Part shown: in pieces, positions 9,520 through 18,827 of the stretch
How positions within the stretch are numbered: the stretch's first letter is position 1
Layout of the letters: the number at the start of each line of letters is the position of its first letter
Assembly: GCA_003478935.1 (NCBI GenBank)
Contig: QUFP01000013.1
Coordinates: forward strand, 43,439 to 107,438
Reading direction: 5' to 3'
Origin: Firmicutes bacterium AF25-13AC
GTDB lineage: Bacteria > Bacillota > Clostridia > Lachnospirales > Lachnospiraceae
DNA: 64,000 bases
The notes under the pieces: generated by a model
What the model was told of the DNA's origin: nothing
The model's input: only the letters and a program-made list of their open reading frames with translations
Databases searched by the model: none
Made by a program: the position numbers and the translations under genes

Positions 9520-10637
9520 TTATTTGGAGTCACGATGTAAATTATGATTGATGCGATGAACTGGTTTTACTCCTAAAACAATACGAAGCCCAGGAATGTA
9601 AGTGAAAGGTTCGGTTATGACAATAGCAATAACTAGGATAATAAGACTTCGTAACAAATGAACAAGTGCGCCGGCAGGTGGATTAGGAAAAGAATATGAA
9701 TACCAGAAAGCCAGAAACATATGGACAACATAGATGTTCATAGTGCGTTGGGAGATAAACGAAAGCAACTGTCGAAGACGAAGTGGAATCGATTTTGGAA
9801 ATATTGCTAGGCCAAACAAACCGATTGCAGCAAGAAGTGTCGCAGTGCGTTCATAATCTCCGCTGATCGTAACCCATTCTCCACTGAGAACACCGACTTG
9901 AAGATAGCGCTTTAAAATTAATAGTCCACAGCCAAAAAGCGCAGAGAATAGGATTGTTTTTTTCGTGCGAGCAGAAAGTTTTTTTTCATAGAGCTTTTCA
10001 TGCAAAAATGGTCCAATAAGAAAATAAAACAAATATTCACAATTATTCAGCGGCTGGAGGTTTCCTCGTAGAGTATCAAGTGAATAAGAATCGATTCCAA
10101 ACACGCGGGATATTAGACCAACAACAGCATTAAAATCAACTGTAAAGAAGCTAAAGAAGAATAATATTGCCATTAAGAAAACCAATATAGATCGATTGGA
10201 AGAATCATAACAGACTTTCAGTACCGGAAAAATTAGGTAGATGCGTATTAATACATAAATATACCAAAAATGTTCAGCAGGTATGTAAGGGTCTGTTAAA
10301 TTGTCACCACACAAATATTGGAACAACATTTGAAAGGATACGGTAGACCAATCAAGTTGGTAAAAAGCAAGTGTAACCGCAAGATAAATCAATTTCCAAG
10401 CAGAAACAGAAATGAAAAGAAAAAGCGTTTTCTTAAGATGTTTTTCAATTGAAAGGGTCTAGTGAATAGCAAAGCACCATTTGCCATTAAAAATAATGGT
10501 ACAGCAACAGCGCATAATTGCTCGGTAATATGAGAAAATATTGATGTGCCAAGTGTAGATAAATAATGGCAGTAGATTACACCGAGAATTGCGACTGATT
10601 CTATCAGGTCAATGTATACGATATGAGATTTTTTCAT
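9520..10637 (-). CDS. Acyltransferase family 3 membrane protein, split by one frameshift
   Basis: Two minus-strand frames together make one acyltransferase-3 (OafA/WecH-like) protein of about 372 residues. The first 70-odd residues (MKKSHIVYIDLIESVAILGV, with CHY) come from 10637 downward; the rest, including the typical EHFWYIYVLIRIY loop and many membrane helices, from the other frame down to 9520. Restoring one A to the coding-strand A5 run (plus-strand T5 at 10441-10445) joins them as a helix boundary reading LKKHLKKTLF. Such proteins O-acetylate or O-succinylate surface sugars, which fits the neighbouring glycan genes. The break is either a sequencing miscall, a phase-variable tract or a recent mutation. 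A strong divergent promoter lies upstream. Confidence 0.85.
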
Positions 10638-10670
10638 AATGATACCTTTCTTTAATTTAGCATTATTTCT

Positions 10671-10699
10671 ATTATATCTTTACTCCAATCCATTGTCAA
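10671..10699 (-). promoter_or_regulatory. Consensus promoter for the acyltransferase gene
   Basis: On the minus strand, -35 TTGACA (plus-strand TGTCAA 10694-10699), a 17-base spacer and -10 TATAAT (plus-strand ATTATA 10671-10676). Both boxes match consensus. It reads toward the frameshifted acyltransferase, with GAAAGG before that ATG, showing the locus was built for expression. Confidence 0.85.
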
Positions 10700-10736
10700 T
10701 ATTTTCTTTCGACCATAGAAAACAGTTGATAATTAC

Positions 10737-10765
10737 TTGCGTAAAAAAAAAAGCTATAGTATAAT
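10737..10765 (+). promoter_or_regulatory. Promoter of the carrier protein/ligase operon
   Basis: TTGCGT at 10737-10742, 17-base spacer, TATAAT at 10760-10765. The start site would be about 40 bases before the ATG at 10810, with AGAAAGAAGGAG as ribosome binding site. It stands back to back with the acyltransferase promoter. Confidence 0.7.
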
Positions 10766-10809
10766 AAGAAAAACTGCACATTTCTAGCAGAGAAAGAAGG
10801 AGAATAGAC

Positions 10810-11037
10810 ATGTACGATAAGGTATTAGAATTATTACAGGAAGAATATCCGGAGATTGATTTTACAGGATCTGATGAACTGGTAGATGATGGAATTTTGG
10901 ATTCATTAACACTGACAGGAATTATCGCTGCACTCTCTATGGAATTTGATATTGAGATTCCTTATGATGAAATTATTGAAGAAAACTTTAATTCAGTTGC
11001 TGCAATGGCAGAAATGGTAGAAAGACTGCAGGCATAA
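10810..11037 (+). CDS. Acyl carrier protein (phosphopantetheine carrier)
   Basis: 75 residues, acidic, with the four-helix carrier fold. The modification site is DGILDSLTL with Ser32 as the phosphopantetheine attachment residue; the DSLT form is closer to DltC and stand-alone peptidyl/acyl carriers than to the DSLD of fatty-acid AcpP. Helix III (YDEIIEENFNSVAAMAEMV) is intact. The adenylating enzyme starts two bases after its stop, so the ligase probably loads this carrier with its acid as a thioester. Possible downstream acceptors are the MBOAT at 5008-6597 or the acyltransferase at 9520-10637. It is not likely to be the housekeeping fatty-acid ACP, which would sit in a fab cluster. Confidence 0.9.
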   Translation: MYDKVLELLQEEYPEIDFTGSDELVDDGILDSLTLTGIIAALSMEFDIEIPYDEIIEENFNSVAAMAEMVERLQA

Positions 11038-11039
11038 TC

Positions 11040-13139
11040 ATGGTAAAAAAAACGATAATTGCAGATTTAGAGAAATATGCACAGAAGCTGCCGGATAAAC
11101 CTGCAGTTTCTGATAAAAAAGTGCAGTTGACTTACAAAAAACTATTTGAAAAAGTTCAGACAGAAGCAGCTATTTTACAGGAGCATGAGGTAGGATGTTC
11201 CGATAAAATAGCTGTTTTAGCTGTATCTAGAGTAGATTATGTGATTGCATATTTGGCAGTACAGTATTTGGGTGCAGTTAGTGTTCCGATTGATAAATCA
11301 CTTGGATTAGCAGCAATTGAACAAATTTGTGAGCAGACACAGTGTAAATTATTTATTGGTGATGAAAAGCAAAAACCAGATTCTATTTTGTTTGTATCAT
11401 TAAAGAATTTGACGAAACAGGTACTTGCAGAAGATTGTGTAAAGACAGTTTCTTTGGCTCGAATAGAAGATCCAGAACAGCCATCTGAGATGCTGTTTAC
11501 AAGTGGTACAACAGGAATTCCGAAAGGAGTTGTACTTTCCTATCGTGCAATTGCAGCGAGCATGGAAAATACCTCAAACGGAAATGGATTGAAACAAGAG
11601 GATACGATGCTGTTGCCACTGCCATTAGGCCATTCATTTGGTATGCGAGTATTAAGAGCATGCATTCATACTGGTGCATCAATTGTATTGCAGAATGGCT
11701 TTGCATTTGCAAGAGATACACAGATAAGTATCGATAAATTTTTCTGTACAGCAATGGCATGTGTGCCAGCTTCTTTTGGTGTAATGGAATTGCAGATGAA
11801 GGAGCAATTACCAGAGATTCTTGGAAAATTGCGTTATATTGAGTTTGGAGCAGGATCATTAAGTCCACAGAAAAAAAGAGAACTGATGGCCAATTTGCCG
11901 AATACAGAGATTCACAATACTTGGGGATCAACTGAGACGGGTGGTGCCATTTTTTTGAATTTAGCATCTAATTCAGACAAGTATACGTCAATTGGAAAAC
12001 CGCTTGAAAGCGTGACAGTGAGCATATACAAAGAAGATGGCACACAGGTGATCGGATATGGACCTGAAGAGGTTGGAAGAATGCGCCTAAAGGGAGATTT
12101 GGAAATGTCCGGTTATTGGAAAAGAGAGCCAGAGACAGCTGCTGCACTTGTGGATGGTTGGCTAGTGACAAATGATTTGGTATATCGTGATGAAGATGGC
12201 TTCATTTATATGTTGGGGCGTGCAGATGATATGATTAACACTGGTGGTGAGAAAGTGTCTCCAGTTGAGGTTGAAAATATCGCATCCGGTTATGAGCAGG
12301 TAAAAGAATGTGCTTGTGTGGGCGCACCAGATCCAAAGGGGATTTTAGGAGAAATTCCAGTATTATTTGTTGTGTCGAAGTCAGGCCAATTTGACGAAAA
12401 TGGCATGACAAAGTATTTGTCTGAACGAATTGAGCGTTTTAAACTTCCGCAGGCATATGTTATGCTGGAAGAATTGCCAAGAAATCGAATGCAAAAATTG
12501 GATCGTCGAGAATTGCGCACGATCTGGAAAGAAAAGACGAGTAAGCGGGATACGGATAAAACAACACAAAAATCGAATGAAACAGGAATGAAACATCCAG
12601 ATACGAGCATTGGAAGTGAACTGATTCGATGCATCAAAAGTAGACATAGTGTTCGTCACTTCGAAGATCGCCCAATTCTGAAAGAGATTCTAGAGAGTAT
12701 TGCTGAGTGCGGTATCTATGCACCCTCTGGAAAAAATATGCAGACTTGGCGTTTTACTATATTAGATGATGCAGGTCAGATCAAACAGTGGAAACAGCTT
12801 ATTTTAAATCAGGCTGCAGAGCGAAAAGTTCGTGTCAGTGGTTTTGAAAATCCAGCGGCATTGATTTTGATTTCCAATGATATTCGGAACAAAAATGGAG
12901 AGAAGGATTCCTCCTGTGCAGCAGAAAATATCATGCTTGCAGCAACAGCATATGGTATTGGAAGTGTATGGATTAATGCATTGTCAACAATGTGTGACGA
13001 TGAAACGATCCGTGAGCAACTAAGACAATGGGAGATTCCAGATCGTCATCAGGTATATGCAATGATTGCACTGGGGTACCCAGAGGGAGAGGTAAAGTCA
13101 CCAAAGCGCAATTTGAATGTCGTTCATTATGTCAAATAA
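11040..13139 (+). CDS. AMP-forming acyl/aryl-acid ligase fused to an FMN nitroreductase domain
   Basis: 699 residues in two parts. Residues 1-500 are a full ANL-superfamily adenylating enzyme: FTSGTTGIPKGV (P-loop, from Phe153), NTWGSTETGG, ND plus YMLGRADDMINTGG, and a C-terminal NRMQKLDRREL with the catalytic-lysine position near 485. The A4 region reads LPLPLGHSFGM, as in acyl-CoA or fatty-acyl-AMP ligases, not the FD-x-S of amino-acid activators, so the substrate is probably a carboxylic acid without an alpha-amino group. A charged linker (about 500-520) leads to a small nitroreductase: SRHSVRHFEDRPI, APSGKNMQTWRF, AAENIMLAATAYGIGSVW and ALGYPEGE, all expected FMN-binding positions. Activation and redox editing of a carrier-bound acid is a reasonable inference. 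No frameshift joins the halves. Confidence 0.9.
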   Translation: MVKKTIIADLEKYAQKLPDKPAVSDKKVQLTYKKLFEKVQTEAAILQEHEVGCSDKIAVLAVSRVDYVIAYLAVQYLGAVSVPIDKSLGLAAIEQICEQTQCKLFIGDEKQKPDSILFVSLKNLTKQVLAEDCVKTVSLARIEDPEQPSEMLFTSGTTGIPKGVVLSYRAIAASMENTSNGNGLKQEDTMLLPLPLGHSFGMRVLRACIHTGASIVLQNGFAFARDTQISIDKFFCTAMACVPASFGVMELQMKEQLPEILGKLRYIEFGAGSLSPQKKRELMANLPNTEIHNTWGSTETGGAIFLNLASNSDKYTSIGKPLESVTVSIYKEDGTQVIGYGPEEVGRMRLKGDLEMSGYWKREPETAAALVDGWLVTNDLVYRDEDGFIYMLGRADDMINTGGEKVSPVEVENIASGYEQVKECACVGAPDPKGILGEIPVLFVVSKSGQFDENGMTKYLSERIERFKLPQAYVMLEELPRNRMQKLDRRELRTIWKEKTSKRDTDKTTQKSNETGMKHPDTSIGSELIRCIKSRHSVRHFEDRPILKEILESIAECGIYAPSGKNMQTWRFTILDDAGQIKQWKQLILNQAAERKVRVSGFENPAALILISNDIRNKNGEKDSSCAAENIMLAATAYGIGSVWINALSTMCDDETIREQLRQWEIPDRHQVYAMIALGYPEGEVKSPKRNLNVVHYVK

Positions 13140-13159
13140 TAAAAATTAATGAAAAGATC

Positions 13160-13520
13160 GTGGTGGTATTGATGGCGTCAGTTCACTTGCCTGGCCCTGA
13201 ACACAACAATCCATCGATAAAATGTTACTTACGAAAACGCAGTGATGTCGTGCGCATTCGAATCAATCCAACTGCGTCGGCAATACCTCAACCAATTGGA
13301 CAATTAATCCAGCGAAAATCACATACAGATAGTCTCTTATGCCGCCAATTACGTCGGATGGCACCTGCAAGAACGACAAAATGGGCTCCATAAAAAGATA
13401 GCCGATTGATAGACGATTCCATTGACAAGTAGGGTAATAACCGCAATCAACACAAAAGCGTGCCAAATAGAAGGAAATGAGAAATCTTTCCCTTGATAAG
13501 ATCGTGATACATAAAAAAAC
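13160..13520 (-). pseudogene. Remnant of a MATE-family efflux transporter
   Basis: Minus-strand pieces in at least two frames align in order with the N-terminal third of MATE exporters. First comes YQGKDFSFPSIWHAFVLIAV with the following membrane helix. Then, in another frame, SFLQVPSDVIGGIRDYLYV is followed by IFAGL, the classic MATE loop and helix. A third frame may continue with a RMRTTSLRF stretch. The amino terminus and the C-terminal two-thirds are missing and stops interrupt every frame. Unlike the other interrupted genes here, one base does not repair it, so this is a genuine decayed fragment. It sits in an otherwise empty gap between the ligase and the rhamnosidase terminator. Confidence 0.6.
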
Positions 13521-13528
13521 TCCAAAGT

Positions 13529-13571
13529 AAAAAAAGATTGTAAATGGCAGCCACAACGAAGTGACTGCCAT
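13529..13571 (-). terminator. Rho-independent terminator of the rhamnosidase gene
   Basis: Imperfect 11-bp hairpin, 13544-13554 with 13561-13571 (one mismatch, six-base loop). On the minus strand it is followed by TTACAATC and a T run at 13529-13535. It lies about 30 bases after the rhamnosidase stop. Confidence 0.7.
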
Positions 13572-13602
13572 AGATTTTTTGTAAGCTCAAAAATCAAATG
13601 GA

Positions 13603-16600
13603 TTATTTGTCAATATCAAACTGATAGCTTCCGCTTACAAGCTCAAACTGGCTCATTCCAGAAGCAGAAGGAAGTGTCAAAAGGGCGGTTGTGTTGGCTG
13701 GAATGGTGCAGCGATAGCAAATGGAATTTTCTGTTTTCTCCCAGCTAGAAGCAACCTTTCCAAACGGTGTCTCTTGTTCACCTTTTGCAAAGCTCAGAGC
13801 GCCACCCCAGGAAGGTGTCAAGAAAATTCGATGATAGCCAGCCTCGTCTTTTTCTTCTCCTGTCTGAATACCGAGAACGGTGCGGTAGAGCCACTGTCCA
13901 ATTGAACCATATGCATAGTGGTTGAACGAATTCATTGAAACGTCACCGAATGTGCCTGTTTCTGCAATGTAAGAGTTCCAACGCTCCCAGATAGTAGTTG
14001 CACCATTTATAACGCTGTAAAGCCATCCTGGATTACCTTTTTGCTCTAAGAGCGCAAAAGCAAGCTCATTCTGTCCACATTTTGTCAGTGCAGGAAGCAG
14101 GTGACTGATTCCAAGGAAACCAACAGAAAGATGATTGTCTCTTCTATGGATCGACTCGACAAAATAATGGGTTGTCTGCGCCATTGTTTCTTCAGGCATG
14201 AGATTAAAATCAATCGCAAGTGCATAGGCTGTTTGGCTTGGATGATGGGTGCTGTATGTATTCTCACAATAGCGTGTCTGATTGATAATAGTACCATCTG
14301 CCTGCGGTGTGCCCTTGCTCATCTCACCCCAGTAAGCTAAAGAACCGTCTGGCTGAACCCAAGCCTCACGAAAGGCAGTGCGAATATCCTCGAACCGTTT
14401 TTGATAAAGGGCGGCATCATCTGTTTTTCCTAAAATTCGTGCAATGCGAGCCATCAGGTCAGCAACATAAGCGGCATAAGCAGTTGCTGTCAGGATAAAT
14501 GGAGTAGATTCATCAAATGTCAGATGATCGCCTCGGCTTTGCTGAACCTGAATAAAAGGTTTAGAAGAAAGATCGGACTGATCATGTCTTTGTACACCAT
14601 CGACAGTGCGAAGACCGCAGTTTTGGCGTGAATCAAGACTTTGGTAAGCAATCCAACGCGCCATGCACTCATAATTTTCTTCAAGAACACGAGTATCGCC
14701 GTAGGCCAGATACATTTCCCAAGGAACAATTACAGAAGCATCTGCCAACCGGCACATCCGGCAGGACGGTTATCGCCGCCAAGAGGTGCCGTATCCGGGA
14801 CAGCTCCCTGACGATTATACATTAGCTGACCGTCGCGCACATCAAGAAGCCATTTATTCATAAATGACTGAACATCCATGTTAAAGGCAGCAGTCGGTGC
14901 GAAGACCTGTGCATCACCAGTCCAGCCCATACGCTCATTTCGCTGTGGGCAATCGGTGTACACAAGAAGAGAATTGCCGCGCTGTCCCCATTGAATGTTA
15001 CTCTGAAGCTGATTGACTAACGGATCGGAACACTCAAAGCTTCCAGTTGTGTTTGGTGTGTTGCAAAGAACAAGACCTTCTAAACTTGTTACACAGCTGA
15101 TATCGGAAAGCTCACAGCCATTTCCTGTGATTTCCACATAGCGAAAACCATGTGATGTAAAGGAAGGAACAAAAGTTTCTCCGTTTTCATCACCGCTAAA
15201 GGTATAGGTGTCAGTATTGGCAGCGGAGCGGATATTCTTGATGTAGATTTCGCCGTTTGCATAGCTCATTTCTCCGTAGCGAAGTTTAATTGAAAGACCA
15301 CGTTCACCCTTTAAGTGAAGGCGAACTGTTCCGACCATGTTCTGACCAAGATCGTAAACAAAATGACCAGTCGGAATTTCATGCATAGAGATAGGAGTCA
15401 GCACACGCTCAATCACAGCGGACGGGCCTTCTTGTGCTGTAAGTTCAAATTTTACAGGATTAGTAAATGTTCCATTTGTAGGAACTGGCTTGCTTGGCCA
15501 TGGAAGAACGCCACATGCTTTCCAACGTTTGTCACTATTATCAATATGAGACAAATCCTTTGGAAGCAGGCGCGCATCATAATTTTCACCATCAAGATAG
15601 TCAGAGTCAACTACAGCGCCCTTATCAGTAAAAAGCCATGAATTATCGGTCACAAGTTCATCCTTGCTTCCATCGGTGTAGGTAACGATCATGCGTCCCA
15701 TAAAAGAGTTTTGCTCGCCATATTTCATAGGACCGCTGTAACCGCAGTAACCATTGTAATAACCCTTGCCAACGGTAGCCAAAAGCTGATTTTCGCCCTC
15801 ATGCAGCAGATTTGTCACATCATATGTCTGATAGAAAATGCGAAGGCGATAATCAGTAAAGCCTGGTGCGAAAAAGCTGCCATCGGCGTCAATGCCATTT
15901 ACTTTTACACGGTAGGAACCGCGTGCTGTTGCATATAGACGGGCAGAGGCAATCTTTTTGGATGGGTTTGCATGGAAAGTACCAAGCAGATTTATAGCTG
16001 GAACAGGGCAAGCCAGTTCAAACTGATTTTTTACAGTCAAGATGCCATCATTACAGGAACCAAGAACAGAGAAAATACCAGATTCATCTGAGAAGCTTTC
16101 ATTCTGGAAAACAGTGTTGGTTTTCGGGTCAGAAATAACAAGATTGTCATAGTAAGCAGTACTGCCTAACTGCTTAAAGCCTATAGAGAACAGACATCCA
16201 CGGCGCGGAACAAAAAATCCGGCATTTGGCATCAGGTCAGCTTCTTTTTGAATTATGGTCACATTATTGATAGAAACAGAAAGCTCTCGGTTATTTACTG
16301 TAATAGAGATTTTATTCCAATCATGCTCTAAGCCCTCAGAAACTGCATCCTTACTAATTATGTAGCCAACTTTGCTGCCAAGAATAGTCACAGTTGGAAT
16401 ATGGCCTTCTTTGGTGCTGCCATCCCAAGCGTTATCGCAATATTCGTAAATCATAAGTGTGCGGTTATCCATGTCCACATCAAATAATACGTAGTTATCC
16501 TTATTTCGGGCAGAGAGTACAATTCCAGCTTTATTACCGATGTCAGTTTTAAAATCAACGTTCATCTGATAGGAGTACAGGCAGGCGGTATTAGTTGTTT

Positions 16601-16982
16601 GCTTCGGTGAGCCAATCCACTGTGCATTGTTCCACACGGAAGCGTCCTTTCCCATAAGCCCAGTCTCAAACCATGTAACTTCGCTTTCATGCATCATATT
16701 TTCTTCATCCCACACGAAGACTTTCCAATAGTAGCGTGTGGAAGGCTCAAGTTTGGTGCAGTCAGCCGTTAACGCGGTGTGCTGTATATAACTCTTTACA
16801 ATATTACTGTCCCAGATAATGGGAGTCATAGTCTTATCTTTAGAAACGATGATGCGATAAGCGCTCTGCTTAGCACCTGTTCGTGAAGCAGCCATTTGCC
16901 AGGAAAACATAGGTGTTTCGCAGTCAACGCCAAGCGGTGTAATTTGTGCCTGTGTGCGGCATTTTACAATAGAAGTGCTCAT
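13603..16982 (-). CDS. GH78 alpha-L-rhamnosidase, split by one frameshift
   Basis: About 1126 residues in total, in two minus-strand frames that meet near 14745. Adding one G to the coding strand there (plus-strand CC at 14745-14746 to CCC) turns ...CAGWQM into CAGW-ADASVIVPWEMY, the expected GH78 sequence. Order: an N-terminal fibronectin-like region, an inserted lectin-like beta-sandwich (about residues 120-300, LamG/DUF1080-like), the Bac_rhamnosid N and concanavalin-like parts, then the (alpha/alpha)6 barrel with DCPQRNERMGW, where Glu683 is the general-acid position, and a C-terminal beta domain. There is no signal peptide, so it acts in the cytoplasm on imported rhamnosides. It removes terminal alpha-L-rhamnose from plant glycosides, pectin side chains or rhamnose-bearing glycans. 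Confidence 0.93.
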
Positions 16983-17020
16983 TATGTCGATCTCCTTTTG
17001 CTATTTATTTATCTTTTGGT

Positions 17021-17049
17021 ATCATAGCACAAAAATGGGGGAGTAGCAA
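17021..17049 (-). promoter_or_regulatory. Promoter of the GH78 gene
   Basis: Minus strand: TTGCTA (plus 17044-17049), 17-base spacer, TATGAT (plus 17021-17026). The ATG at 16982 follows an AAAGGAG ribosome binding site. Spacing and boxes are good. Confidence 0.7.
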
Positions 17050-17090
17050 CCTATGAAGGGTTGTCTGGTCACTAAAATCATGCTATTATA

Positions 17091-17296
17091 ATTATAGTTC
17101 ACGAATAGGCTGATATTTACGGCATAGCCCTAAGGTGAATGGATTTCACGAGCCGGACACTTGAAGCAGGTCTTTCAAAGTAATGTATAATAAAAATGAA
17201 CATAAAAGGAGCCTGCGGAGTTTGGTCCGGCGACGAAACCATTGCACCGAAGGGCACTCGTTGTAACATCAGGGTCGAAATCGTGACTCAAAGTAA
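17091..17296 (+). repeat. Degenerate copy of the MITE-like repeat (family 1)
   Basis: About 200 bases closely matching the reverse complement of 60557-60747, including shared blocks AAGGTGAATGGATTTCACGA, CACTTGAAGCAGGTCTTTCA and GACGAAACCATTGCACCGAA. The outer ends have drifted and no target duplication is evident, so this is an older insertion. Internal stems are kept: GCCGGAC (17152-17158) with GTCCGGC (17225-17231), and GCAGGT (17166-17171) with GCCTGC (17211-17216). A TTGAAG/TATAAT pair (17161-17166, 17186-17191; 19-base spacer) points toward the dipeptidase at 17325 and may contribute a promoter. Apart from the GH78 promoter, nothing else is seen in this 340-base gap. Confidence 0.8.
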
Positions 17297-17324
17297 AAGA
17301 TAGCAATTTTAGGAGGAGATAGAT

Positions 17325-18809
17325 ATGGCTTGCACAACAATATTAGTTGGAAAAAATGCTTCATATGACGGTTCAACAATGATCGCACGAAACGATGATT
17401 CAGGAGCCGGACACTATATGCCGAAAAAATTTGTAGTAGTTCATCCAGAGGATAGACAAAAAGTTTATCGCTCTGTGATTTCTCATGTAGAAATTGAACT
17501 GCCTGACAATCCACTTCGCTGTACATCCATGCCAAATGCAGTTGATGGAGAAGGAATTTGGGCAGCTAGTGGTGTGAATGCGAAAAATGTTGCAATGACA
17601 GCAACAGAGACAATAACTTCAAATCCGCGTGTGCTTGGTGCAGATCCACTTGTAGTTTACGAGCCTGCAAAGGATGGAAAAGAAGAAAAAGCGGGTGGTA
17701 TCGGTGAGGAAGATATCGTTTATATAGTGCTTCCATACATAACAAGTGCGAGAGAGGGTGTAAAGCGTCTGGGCAGTCTTCTTGAGACATACGGTACATA
17801 TGAGATGAATGGAATTGCATTCCAGGATAAGGATGAAATCTGGTGGCTGGAGACTATCGGCGGTCATCACTGGATTGCAAGAAGAGTGCCGGATGATGTT
17901 TATGTAGTAATGCCAAATCAGTTTGGAATGGATGAATTTGACTTAGAGGATGCCTATGGTGAACAGAAAGGTTTTATGTGCTCAGCGGATTTAAAAGAAT
18001 TTGTCGAGAAAAATCATTTAAATCTTTCTCAGGATGGAAGCTTCATTCCGCGTGATATTTTCGGAAGTCATGATGACTCAGATCATGTGTACAATACACC
18101 TCGTGCATGGTATATGCTTCGCACATTAAATCCTCAAACCTTTACATGGGATGGACCAGATGCTGATTATACACCACTTTCCGATGACCTTCCGTGGTGC
18201 CTGATTCCAGAAAAGAAGATTACAGTGGAAGATGTGAAATATGTACTGTCCTCACATTATCAGGGAACACCATATGATCCATATCTTTCATATGGCGATA
18301 AGTCTATGAAGGGTGCATATCGTTCAATCGGTGTAAATCGAACTGATTTCCTTTCTGTTATTCAGATGAGAGCAGATCACGAGGATGACAGCCGCGCAAT
18401 TGAATGGGTAGCATTTTGCTCCAATGCATTTAATACACTGCTTCCATTCTATGCAGATGTCGAAAAAACACCAGATTATGTAGCAAATACAGATAAAAAC
18501 GTGTCCACTGATAATTTCTACTGGACAAGCAGGTTAATTGCAGCGATGGCAGATGCATCTTACAAGAGTTCTCTGTTCCATGTTGAGCGTTATCAAGGTC
18601 ATGTTATGGCAAAGAGTCATGCGCTGATTGCAAAATATGATGCAAAATTAGCACAGACTGCAGATAAGGCGGAGCGACTTGTCATTAAGAATGAGGCAAA
18701 TGAGGCAATTGCACAGATGGCAAAGGAAGAAGCACTTGCAACACTTGAAAAGGTGCTTTCTGAATTGACCAATCAGATGAAGAATGCATATTCCAGATCA
18801 GATGCATAA
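17325..18809 (+). CDS. C69-family dipeptidase (PepD-like)
   Basis: 494 residues, an Ntn-hydrolase of peptidase family C69. The protein starts MACTTILVGKNASYDGST; Cys3 becomes the N-terminal nucleophile after Met-Ala removal, as in Lactobacillus PepDA. IARNDDSG and the later WWLETIGGHHW and YRSIGVNRT segments are conserved in the family. It hydrolyses a broad range of dipeptides in the cytoplasm, giving amino acids. AGGAGG lies eight to twelve bases before the ATG. It converges with the next gene, an AraC regulator, leaving only 18 bases between them. The MITE-like repeat upstream may affect expression. Confidence 0.93.
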   Translation: MACTTILVGKNASYDGSTMIARNDDSGAGHYMPKKFVVVHPEDRQKVYRSVISHVEIELPDNPLRCTSMPNAVDGEGIWAASGVNAKNVAMTATETITSNPRVLGADPLVVYEPAKDGKEEKAGGIGEEDIVYIVLPYITSAREGVKRLGSLLETYGTYEMNGIAFQDKDEIWWLETIGGHHWIARRVPDDVYVVMPNQFGMDEFDLEDAYGEQKGFMCSADLKEFVEKNHLNLSQDGSFIPRDIFGSHDDSDHVYNTPRAWYMLRTLNPQTFTWDGPDADYTPLSDDLPWCLIPEKKITVEDVKYVLSSHYQGTPYDPYLSYGDKSMKGAYRSIGVNRTDFLSVIQMRADHEDDSRAIEWVAFCSNAFNTLLPFYADVEKTPDYVANTDKNVSTDNFYWTSRLIAAMADASYKSSLFHVERYQGHVMAKSHALIAKYDAKLAQTADKAERLVIKNEANEAIAQMAKEEALATLEKVLSELTNQMKNAYSRSDA

Positions 18810-18827
18810 GAATTCAGGATTTATTAA

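Noticed and set aside
11040..12550. D-alanine ligase DltA
   Set aside because: The A4 region lacks the FD-x-S amino-group-binding signature and reads like acyl/aryl-acid ligases; the nitroreductase fusion is also foreign to DltA.
13263..13571. Intact small membrane protein
   Set aside because: The frame is a fragment of a MATE exporter whose neighbouring parts lie in other frames; it has no ribosome binding site and starts inside a terminator hairpin.
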